In this document: positions 1 through 5,886 of the stretch, piece by piece
Position numbering within the stretch: the stretch's first letter is position 1
Layout: each line of letters opens with the position of its first letter
NCBI GenBank assembly: GCA_031270425.1
Contig: JAISXQ010000213.1
Coordinates: forward strand, 1 to 13,588
Direction of reading: 5' to 3'
Origin: Prevotellaceae bacterium
GTDB taxonomy: Bacteria; Bacteroidota; Bacteroidia; Bacteroidales; Paludibacteraceae
Length of the DNA stretch: 13,588 nt
Program-made: the position numbers and the translations under genes
Notes under the pieces: generated by a model
The model's database searches: none
Told to the model about the DNA's origin: nothing
Seen by the model: only the letters and a program-made list of their open reading frames with translations

Positions 1-123
1 ATTAAATTCTGTTTTGGTCGGCGAACCGATCATTAATAAAAAGCCCAGTACGATAACGGCAAAACCGATACCGATAAGTATCAGGTTGGTTTTGCTTAGC
101 GCTAAACGATTGTTATTTGCCAT
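1..123 (-). CDS. DUF3098 domain-containing protein, N-terminal part
   Basis: The ATG is at 123-121 and the frame is open to the window edge, so only the first 41 residues are visible. The start reads MANNNRLALS, followed by a hydrophobic run at about residues 14-32 (LILIGIGFAVIVLGFLLMI) that looks like a first membrane helix, then SPTKTEFN. In Bacteroidota, small DUF3098 membrane proteins are commonly encoded directly downstream of ftsX, and that is the arrangement here: same strand, 44 bp after the ftsX stop. Family function is unknown; a role beside the division machinery is inference from position only. Four copies of a 7-bp repeat occupy most of the gap to ftsX and end about 8 nt before this ATG. 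Confidence 0.75.
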   Translation of the reverse strand, partial: MANNNRLALSKTNLILIGIGFAVIVLGFLLMIGSPTKTEFN

Positions 124-130
124 ATTTTAA

Positions 131-158
131 AGTTAGAAGTTAGAAGTTAGAAGTTAGA
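131..158. repeat. 4 x 7-bp tandem repeat (AGTTAGA) between ftsX and DUF3098 gene
   Basis: Four exact consecutive copies of AGTTAGA occupy 131-137, 138-144, 145-151 and 152-158. On the coding (minus) strand this reads TCTAACT x4, and it lies between the ftsX stop (168) and the next start codon (123). Confidence 0.95.
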
Positions 159-167
159 AATTTTGAT

Positions 168-1055
168 TTATACAAAATACATTTTATCGGTTGTCATTTT
201 CAAATACCTGCCTACGGCAAAGTAGGACAGTAATGCCGCCAGCAGCGTCCCGACCGCAATCACTCCGCCGGAAACAATGGCAAAAGGAATCCAATGCCGG
301 ACGTCGAAAGCGATGTCGAAGTGAAATTGCACGTAGTAAAGCAACGCCAATAAATATACGACGGATAGCAACGCCGCAATGCAGCCGTTAATCATGCTGC
401 GGCGGATATACGGACGGCGGATGAACCAAGGCGTAGCCCCGACGAGTTTCATGGTGTTGATAATGAAACGGTTAGAATAAATCATCAGGCGTATGGTGGT
501 ATTGAAAAGCGCAATGGATACAAAAAGAAGCACCAAAGCTATTCCCAGTAAAAATATGCTTGCTTTTTTTATGTTTTCGTTTACAATATCCATTACATCT
601 TTTTGATAGACAATTTTATAAATGTTGTCAAAGGTTTTCAATTTCCTTTCTATCACTTTAATACTGTCGCTATTGGCGTATGCGGCGTTTAGTTTCACTT
701 CCAGGGAAGCGCGGAGGGGATTATAACCTAAAAAATCCTGAGGATTTTCGCCCATCGCCTTGACGTGCTCTTCCAAAGCCTTCTCTTTTGATATATATTC
801 CGTCGATTTGGCGTAAAGAGAGTTTTTCAGGTAATTTTCAATACGTCCGGCATAGGATTTTTCCATTTGGTCGTTAAGCACAATGGATACGTTCAGGTTT
901 TCTTTCACCTGTCTGGTTATGTCGCTTGCCGTGAGAAACAGCAAACCAACCATTCCAATCAAAAACAATACCAACGACATACTGACAACAGCCGTTAGCT
1001 GCATATTGAAAAAGGTACGCCTTTTTCCTCCTCCTATATTTTTTTCTTTCGCCAT
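168..1055 (-). CDS. ftsX: Cell division protein FtsX
   Basis: A 295-residue integral membrane partner of the FtsE ATPase. In other bacteria FtsEX sits at the division septum and controls peptidoglycan hydrolases. The order is FtsX-like: a cytoplasmic N-terminus, membrane helix about 20-42, an extracytoplasmic domain about 43-163, then three helices at about 166-188, 223-245 and 258-282. The loop after helix 2 contains the recognisable stretch NRFIINTMKLVGATPWFIRRP (about 195-215). I chose the ATG at 1055 (MAKEKNIGGGKRRT). The frame stays open upstream to 1142, but those 29 residues (MKKMMYFCIIF...) do not fit the family and would cover the promoter. ftsE is not in the window. A -7 type box (TACTTTTG) lies about 65 bp upstream on the minus strand. 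Length and topology are normal for the family. Confidence 0.93.
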   Translation of the reverse strand: MAKEKNIGGGKRRTFFNMQLTAVVSMSLVLFLIGMVGLLFLTASDITRQVKENLNVSIVLNDQMEKSYAGRIENYLKNSLYAKSTEYISKEKALEEHVKAMGENPQDFLGYNPLRASLEVKLNAAYANSDSIKVIERKLKTFDNIYKIVYQKDVMDIVNENIKKASIFLLGIALVLLFVSIALFNTTIRLMIYSNRFIINTMKLVGATPWFIRRPYIRRSMINGCIAALLSVVYLLALLYYVQFHFDIAFDVRHWIPFAIVSGGVIAVGTLLAALLSYFAVGRYLKMTTDKMYFV

Positions 1056-1119
1056 TACAATTACATTACCGGTTTTGTGCGATGCGGATTTTAGAAAGCA
1101 GTCTTCGGGAAAAATTATA

Positions 1120-1127
1120 CAAAAGTA
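1120..1127 (-). promoter_or_regulatory. Putative Bacteroidota -7 promoter box for ftsX
   Basis: The minus strand reads TACTTTTG, an exact match to the TAnnTTTG box. No TTTG at the expected 19-nt spacing was found, so only the -7 element supports it. It would give a leader of about 60 nt. Confidence 0.45.
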
Positions 1128-1186
1128 CATCATTTTTTTCAAAGCCGCCTTGTTTTAACGGATTAAATTTTAAGAAAATGTTTTAG

Positions 1187-1241
1187 CACACGGATGACAC
1201 GTTCCCGATAGTTGTCGGGAAGGGATTTGCGCGGATTTTTA
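1187..1241. repeat. GGAT-rich repeat-like block with inserted hairpin
   Basis: The motif CACGGATGACACG (1189-1201) is followed by a hairpin, TTCCCGA / TCGGGAA (1202-1208 with 1215-1221), then GGATTTGCGCGGATTTTTA (1223-1241). The flanks have the recurring CGGAT/GGATTT character of dispersed intergenic repeats. Only one copy is in the window, so repeat status is inference. Confidence 0.4.
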
Positions 1242-1341
1242 ACCTGTTAGTTATTAATGTGTTAAAAACATGAGTTTATTATTTATAAATAGAACAGGAT
1301 ATTGCCTGCAACGAAAATTCTGTTATTCACGAAATAATACG

Positions 1342-1349
1342 TATTTTTG
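1342..1349 (+). promoter_or_regulatory. Putative -7 promoter box for sufS-sufE
   Basis: TATTTTTG matches TAnnTTTG and lies 37 nt before the chosen sufS start. A -33 element is unclear: TTCTG ends 19 nt upstream instead of TTTG. This supports starting sufS at 1387 rather than further upstream. Confidence 0.5.
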
Positions 1350-1386
1350 CCAGTCGAAAAAGACAGCTGTAAATAGCTTTTATAAT

Positions 1387-2613
1387 ATGAACCCGGAACA
1401 AATTCAGTCTATCCGCAAGGACTTTCCCATTCTTGCAGAGGAAGTTTACAATAAAAAACTTATTTATTTCGATAATGCCGCCACGACACAGAAACCGCGT
1501 TGCGTTGTCGAAAAAATAGCTTACGGTTATTATCACATCAATGCCAACATACATCGGGGGGTGCATTACCTGAGCCGGCAGGCGACGGAAGCGCACGAAA
1601 ACGCGCGGCAGGCTGTCGCTTCGTTTTTGCACGCGGCTAAGCGCGAAGAGATAATCTTTACCCGCGGGGCAACGGAAGCGATTAATCTGGCGGCGTTTTC
1701 TTTCGGCGAAGCGTTTTGCGGGGAAGGCGACGAAATTGTTGTTTCGGCTATGGAACATCATGCCAATATTGTGCCTTGGCAAATGCTCTGCGAGCGGAAG
1801 AAAATGAAACTGCGCGTTATCCCTGTCAACGGGCGCGGCGAGCTGGATATGGCGGCATTCGGCGGATTGTTGAACGAACGCACGCGCATGATTGCCGTTG
1901 CGCATGTATCCAACGTACTGGGAACAATTAATCCGGTGGACGAAATCATAGGCAAGGCTCATGCCCACGATATTCCCGTGTTAATCGACGGAGCGCAGGC
2001 GCTTGCCCATATTCCGGTCGATGTGGAAAAACTCGACGCCGATTTTTATACTTTTTCGGGGCATAAAATTTACGGACCAACCGGAGTCGGCGTGCTTTAC
2101 GGCAAGGAAAAATGGCTGAATGCCATTCCACCCTATCAGGGCGGGGGCGAAATGATTTCAAACGTAAGTTTTGAAAAGACGACCTACAACGAAATTCCCT
2201 TTAAGTTTGAAGCCGGAACGCCCGATTATATCGGTTCCACAGCATTGGTGGAAGCATTGCGCTACATAGAGGCTACCGGACTGGACAAGATAAACGCTTA
2301 TGAACACGAACTGCTGACCTACGCCACCGGACGTTTGCTTAAAGAAATCGACAAAGCGAGGATAATAGGTACGGCTGAAAATAAAAGCGCCGTTCTGTCG
2401 TTTTTGATCGGCAATATCCATCCTTACGATATTGGCATGTTGCTCGATAAAATGGGAATAGCCGTCCGAACGGGACATCACTGCGCACAACCGCTGATAG
2501 ACTTCTACGGCATTCCGGGAACAGTACGCGCTTCGTTTGCGTTTTATAATACAAAAGAAGAAATTGATATTTTTATAGACGCTTTGAAAAAAGCAGTGGC
2601 GATGCTGACGTAA
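1387..2613 (+). CDS. sufS: Cysteine desulfurase SufS
   Basis: A PLP-dependent enzyme that takes sulfur from L-cysteine, leaving alanine, and holds it as a persulfide for Fe-S cluster assembly. The 408 residues match the usual SufS length (about 406). Visible landmarks: FDNAATTQKP at the N-terminus (28-37), the PLP-stacking His in MEHHAN (122-127), DGAQ (201-204), the PLP lysine in SGHKIYGPTG (K227), the catalytic Cys in TGHHCAQP (C366), and RASFAFYNT (R381). The short loop around C366 is of the SufS type, which depends on SufE for sulfur transfer. I chose the ATG at 1387 (MNPEQIQSIR); the frame is open from 1270, but the extra residues are not family-like and include the promoter box. sufE follows after 82 nt on the same strand and is likely cotranscribed. 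Confidence 0.96.
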   Translation: MNPEQIQSIRKDFPILAEEVYNKKLIYFDNAATTQKPRCVVEKIAYGYYHINANIHRGVHYLSRQATEAHENARQAVASFLHAAKREEIIFTRGATEAINLAAFSFGEAFCGEGDEIVVSAMEHHANIVPWQMLCERKKMKLRVIPVNGRGELDMAAFGGLLNERTRMIAVAHVSNVLGTINPVDEIIGKAHAHDIPVLIDGAQALAHIPVDVEKLDADFYTFSGHKIYGPTGVGVLYGKEKWLNAIPPYQGGGEMISNVSFEKTTYNEIPFKFEAGTPDYIGSTALVEALRYIEATGLDKINAYEHELLTYATGRLLKEIDKARIIGTAENKSAVLSFLIGNIHPYDIGMLLDKMGIAVRTGHHCAQPLIDFYGIPGTVRASFAFYNTKEEIDIFIDALKKAVAMLT

Positions 2614-2614
2614 T

Positions 2615-2693
2615 CAGAGCACAGACTTTCAGAATCTATAAGTCTAAAAATCTGACATTTATAATCTGTGTTCTGACATCTAAAAATCTAAAA
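2615..2693 (+). repeat. Degenerate TCTnAnA repeats and inverted repeat between sufS and sufE
   Basis: The spacer contains repeated TCT-started units: TCTATAAG, TCTAAAAA, TCTGACAT, then TCTGTGT, TCTGACA, TCTAAAA, A, TCTAAAA, ending 2 nt before the sufE ATG. The last four are nearly 7-bp periodic. In addition CAGAGCACAGA (2615-2625) pairs with TCTGTGTTCTG (2665-2675) with one G-U pair, so the spacer RNA could fold into a hairpin. Confidence 0.6.
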
Positions 2694-2695
2694 TA

Positions 2696-3118
2696 ATGAC
2701 TATTAACGAAATTCAAGACGAAATTATAGAAGAATTTAGCCAATTCGACGATTGGATGGATCGTTACGCGCTTCTCATTGATTTGGGAAATTCGCTAAAA
2801 GCTCTCAAAAACGAAGATAAAACCCCTCAGAACATTATAGAGGGCTGCCAGAGCCGCGTGTGGTTGACGGCTAAGTATGAAAATGGCATTATCGAATTTC
2901 GGGGGGAAAGCGACGCGGTTTTAGTAAAAGGCATTGTAGCCCTGCTTATCCGCCTGCTTTCGGGGCAGACGCCCGACAGCATTATTAACGCCGACCTTTA
3001 TTATATCGACGCCATATGACTGAAAGAAAATCTTTCGCCGACGCGCTCAAACGGTTTGCTGGCAATGATTAAACAAATGAAATATTACGCCATGGCTTTT
3101 AAGGCAAAAGGCGTATAA
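2696..3118 (+). pseudogene. sufE: SufE sulfur acceptor, interrupted by in-frame TGA
   Basis: SufE takes persulfide sulfur from SufS and stimulates it. The open part (2696-3016) encodes 107 residues with the family's conserved Cys in IIEGCQSRVWL (C51). Codon 108 is TGA (3017-3019), but the same frame continues for 32 sense codons to TAA at 3116-3118, reading LKENLSPTRSNGLLAMIKQ and then MKYYAMAFKAKGV. That matches the normal SufE C-terminus (IGL...L-TP-R--GL-AMI), where the missing residue is glycine; GGA to TGA is a single G-to-T change. Full length would be 140 residues, typical for SufE, and the palindromic terminator begins 16 nt after the ancestral stop. As written, the protein loses its last 33 residues (C-terminal helices). 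It is either a recent nonsense mutation or a consensus error. UGA recoding is unlikely because rlmI ends with TGA. Confidence 0.85.
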
Positions 3119-3134
3119 CACACAATCAAACAGC

Positions 3135-3174
3135 AATAAAAGAGGAAATTCAACGTTGAATTTCCTCTTTTATT
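3135..3174. terminator. Perfect 40-bp palindrome, bidirectional terminator (sufE / tRNA-Met)
   Basis: Two exact 20-bp arms meet at 3154/3155 (core CAACGTTG) with no spacer. GAGGAAATTC...GAATTTCCTC is followed by TTTTATT on either strand, so it can stop transcription from sufE (plus) and from tRNA-Met (minus), which converge here. Confidence 0.88.
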
Positions 3175-3176
3175 TG

Positions 3177-3250
3177 TAGCGGGAACGAGAGTTGAACTCG
3201 TGACCTCCGGGTTATGAATCCGACGCTCTAACCATCTGAGCTATCCCGCC
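3177..3250 (-). tRNA. tRNA-Met (anticodon CAT), elongator type
   Basis: A 74-nt cloverleaf on the minus strand. The acceptor is GGCGGGA / TCCCGCT with a G1-U72 wobble and discriminator A73. The D arm is GCTC-AGATGGTTA-GAGC, and the anticodon loop TTCATAA carries CAT. The T arm is ACGAG-TTCAACT-CTCGT. CCA is not encoded. C11-G24 and the lack of three G-C pairs in the anticodon stem argue against initiator tRNA; tRNA-Ile2 (CAT read with lysidine) is the other option, but the arm sequences look more like Met. The anticodon stem has an A31-C39 mismatch. A complete promoter lies just upstream. Confidence 0.93.
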
Positions 3251-3270
3251 GCTTTTTATTTTTTGAGGTG

Positions 3271-3301
3271 CAAAGATAGTTATTTTAGCAGAGTGAACAA
3301 A
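3271..3301 (-). promoter_or_regulatory. Promoter of tRNA-Met (-33 TTTG, -7 TATCTTTG)
   Basis: On the minus strand TTTG (3301-3298) is followed by 19 nt and then TATCTTTG (3278-3271), the full Bacteroidota housekeeping promoter. The predicted start is near 3266, giving a leader of about 15 nt before the tRNA. The rest of the spacer up to the rpsA terminator is AT-rich with nothing else recognisable. Confidence 0.8.
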
Positions 3302-3443
3302 TAAATCGGTAGAAATAATTAAACATTGTCTTCAAAAAATTAAATAAAACTATTGTTATTGTCTCTGCGGGTGGGTTGTAAAAAAGATGGGATTTGATTT
3401 TTCAAAATAAGGACGAACAAAAATTTATACCGCTAATTTACAA

Positions 3444-3481
3444 AGGAAGACGGCTCGAAATGACTTTCGAGCCGTCTTCCT
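3444..3481 (-). terminator. rpsA terminator hairpin
   Basis: A perfect 17-bp stem (3444-3460 with 3465-3481) with a 4-nt loop lies 20 nt after the rpsA stop. In the minus-strand direction it is followed by TTTGTAAATT, a weak T-tract. The GC-rich part is GACGGCTCGAAA / TTTCGAGCCGTC. Confidence 0.85.
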
Positions 3482-3501
3482 ATTAAAAATCAAACGTTGA
3501 A

Positions 3502-5777
3502 TTAAGCTTCCGCACTGGCGCTTTCACTTGTTTCTTCGTCTTTCTTCGCCGTTTTTTTCGCTCTGGGCTTCGCCGTTTTTTTCACTTTGGTTTCTTCCTT
3601 AGTTTCCACTTTGGTTTCTTCGGTTTCTTCTTTGGCTTCCACTTTGGTTTCTTCTTTGACTACTTCTTCGGCTACTTCTTTTCCGGCAGTTTCTTTATCT
3701 TTTGCCTTTTTGGTGGATTTCTTCGCCGTTTTTTCTTCGTTAGCGGCTTTGTTATCCAACTGTTCTTTCAAATCGGCCAAAGACTGGATGTCGCCCAATG
3801 TTGTTTTTTCTATCGCAGGCGTAGCGATTGCGGGAGCTTCTTCCTTTTTGGAGCGTTTTGACGCTTTTTTAGGAGCGGCGCTTCCTGCAACTTCACTTGT
3901 TTCGGCGCGTTTTGCATCTTCGTGGACGCGGCTGTGCGAAAGAATAATCCGTTTCGCGTCTTTGTTGAATTCAATTACTTTGAATTGCAATTTTTCGTCG
4001 ATTTGAGCCTGCGAACCGTCTTCTTTTACCAGATGCTTCGGAGTAGCGAATCCTTCCACGCCATAAGGCAAGGCGATTACCGCGCCTTTGTCGAGAACTT
4101 CCACGACGATGCCTTCGTGTACACTGTCGGAATAAAATACGGTTTCCAATACATCCCAGGGATTTTCTTCCAGTTGTTTGTGTCCGAGGCTCAGGCGGCG
4201 ATTGTCTTTGTCGATTTCGAGAACAACCACGTCAATGTCGGCTCCTATCTGGGTAAATTCCGACGGATGTTTGATTTTCTTCGTCCATGAAAGGTCGGAA
4301 ATGTGGATCAATCCGTCAACGCCTTCTTCAATTTCGACAAACACGCCGAAGTTGGTAAAGTTGCGCACTTTCGCCGTATGCTGGCTTCCAAGCGGATAGC
4401 GGGTTTCTATATCTTCCCAAGGATCGGTTTTCAACTGCTTAACGCCCAGCGACATTTTGCGGTCGTCGCGGTCGAGCGTCAAAATAACGGTTTCCACGTC
4501 GTCGCCTACTTTCAGGAAGTCCTGTGCCGAACGCAGGTGTTGCGACCAGCTCATTTCCGATACGTGGATCAAGCCTTCCACGCCCGGAGCAATCTCTACG
4601 AAAGCGCCGTAGTCGGCCATTACCACTACTTTTCCTTTTATTTTGTCGCCTACTTTCAGGTTTTCGTCCAAAGCGTCCCAAGGATGAGCCGAAAGTTGTT
4701 TCAATCCGAGGGCGATGCGTTTTTTCTCGTTGTCGAAATCAAGAATAACAACATTCAGTTTTTGATCCAGTTTAACGATTTCTTCTGGATGCGTAATACG
4801 TCCCCAAGAGAGGTCGGTAATGTGGATTAAGCCGTCGACGCCGCCCAAATCGATAAATACGCCGTAGGAAGTGATGTTTTTAACAACGCCTTCGAGTACC
4901 TGACCTTTTTGCAGCCTGCTGATGATTTCTTTCTTTTGTTGTTCGAGTTCGCTTCGATAAGCGCCTTGTGCGATACAACAACGTTCCTGAACTCGTAGTT
5001 GATTTTCACCACTTTGAATTCCATTGTTTTGCCAACAAATATATCGTAATCGCGGATGGGCTTCACGTCGATTTGCGAGCCGGGCAGGAAGGCTTCGATG
5101 CCGAATACATCTACAATCATACCGCCTTTCGTACGGCATTTGATGTATCCCTTAACGATTTCCTGCGATTCGAGAGCCGCGTTTACTTTATCCCAAGAGC
5201 GGGTAGCGCGCGCCTGTTTGTGCGAAAGCAGCAACTGACCTTTTTTGTCTTCCTGACTCTCGATGTAAACTTCTACTTTGTCGCCCACTTTCAAATCGGG
5301 ATTGTAGCGAAATTCGCCCATAGGAACGATACCGTCCGATTTGTAGCCGACATTGATCACTACTTCGCGTTTGTTGATCGAAATAACGCTTCCTTCAACA
5401 ACTTCCTTATCCTTGATAGCGGTAAGCGTGTTGTCGTAAATTTTTTCCATTTCGGCTTTCGATTGAGCTGAAAGGTTGTCGCCTTTTTCGTAAGCGTCCC
5501 AATCGAATTCTGCTTCAACTACGGGAGCTTTTTCTTTTTTTGCTCTGCTTGGGGCTTCTTCGATAACTGTTTCTTCAACTGTTGCGGGAGCGGTTTCTTC
5601 TACCGCATGAGCAACTTCTTCCGTTGCCGCTACAACTTCTTCTGCTTCCGGTGCGGGAATTTCAGCCGCAACTTCTTCTACTTCTGTTTCGACTGTGGGA
5701 ACAGTTTCTTCTGTTTTTACCTCTGTTGCTTCAACTTCGGGTGTTACCTCTTCGGGGAGGATTGTTTTCTTTTCCAT
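3502..5777 (-). pseudogene. rpsA: 30S ribosomal protein S1, interrupted by a 1-base frameshift
   Basis: S1 binds mRNA on the 30S subunit. The reading runs from ATG 5777 to residue 276 (...SHKALIEA, codon at 4952-4950), then shifts: ELEQQKKEII continues in another frame to TAA 3502. One missing G (GAAGCGGAACTC expected, GAAGCGAACTC present) explains it. Repaired, the protein has 758 residues and six S1 domains at about 125-190, 207-272, 293-361, 379-448, 464-537 and 552-617. Domains 3-5 carry the clear G.F(I/V)....GV(D/E)GLIH(I/V)S/TDLSW pattern. It has an acidic Val/Glu/Ala N-terminal extension (about 1-90) and a Lys/Glu-rich C-terminal tail (about 618-758) with repeated KEETKVE-like units; both are longer than I expect for Bacteroidota S1. 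Unrepaired, translation ends after 316 residues with only two S1 domains. There is no slippery heptamer at the site. Loss of a gene like this suggests a sequencing error or very recent damage. It has its own promoter and terminator. Confidence 0.88.
3604..3654 (-). repeat. Direct repeats inside the rpsA C-terminal tail
   Basis: The 18-bp string TTCCACTTTGGTTTCTTC occurs at 3604-3621 and 3637-3654, offset by 33 bp (11 codons), encoding repeated KEETKVE units. It is in frame, so copy-number change would alter tail length without breaking the gene. Confidence 0.85.
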
Positions 5778-5792
5778 AAGAAAATTTGTTTT

Positions 5793-5815
5793 TACTAACT
5801 AAATTAGTAGGTTAG
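5793..5815 (-). promoter_or_regulatory. Small alternative hairpins in the rpsA leader
   Basis: In the rpsA 5' leader TACTAA pairs with TTAGTA (5793-5798 with 5804-5809), and the overlapping CTAAC pairs with GTTAG (5795-5799 with 5811-5815). The two folds exclude each other and lie 16-38 nt upstream of the start codon. A role in S1 feedback control is inference only. Confidence 0.3.
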
Positions 5816-5846
5816 ACATTATGTTAATTATAAAAAAACGTGGGCG

Positions 5847-5854
5847 CAAAGATA
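5847..5854 (-). promoter_or_regulatory. -7 promoter box for rpsA
   Basis: The minus strand reads TATCTTTG followed by CGCCC, an exact TAnnTTTG box about 70 nt before the rpsA ATG, giving an AT-rich leader of about 65 nt. No good TTTG is present 19 nt upstream. It indicates rpsA is transcribed independently of mnmE, whose stop is just upstream at 5887. Confidence 0.6.
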
Positions 5855-5886
5855 CAAAAAAATATGATATGGTTGATTTTTTGAGG

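Larger units (their letters stand above)
1056..1386. other. Divergent intergenic region ftsX / sufS, no gene seen
   Basis: This 331-nt spacer holds the start regions of two divergent genes. I see a TAnnTTTG box facing each gene (1120-1127 for ftsX, 1342-1349 for sufS) and a repeat-like block with a small hairpin at 1187-1241. The open reading frames that cross it are in-frame upstream extensions of ftsX and sufS with no family similarity. Confidence 0.7.

Noticed and set aside
131..158. CRISPR-like array
   Set aside because: The units are 7 bp with no spacers; these are simple tandem repeats. The repeats at 8857-8884 are likewise too short.
1056..1142. Longer N-terminus for FtsX starting at 1142
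   Set aside because: The extra 29 residues do not fit the family and include the predicted promoter box.
1270..1386. Longer N-terminus for SufS starting at 1270
   Set aside because: The 39 extra residues are not SufS-like and cover a TAnnTTTG promoter box; MNPEQIQ at 1387 gives the normal length.
3017..3019. UGA read as glycine (alternative code), which would restore sufE
   Set aside because: rlmI ends naturally with TGA at 13325-13327 followed by non-coding sequence, no other coding region here contains in-frame TGA, and the gene set is plainly Bacteroidota, where UGA is a stop.
3587..4006. Plus-strand open frame opposite the rpsA tail (serine/valine/leucine-rich)
   Set aside because: It is the mirror of the low-complexity Lys/Glu-rich S1 tail and has no promoter or family similarity.
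4940..4960. Programmed -1 frameshift in rpsA
   Set aside because: A -1 shift would restore the frame, but the site (GAAGCGAACTC) has no slippery heptamer and no obvious downstream stem; S1 is not known to use frameshifting. A missing base is simpler.
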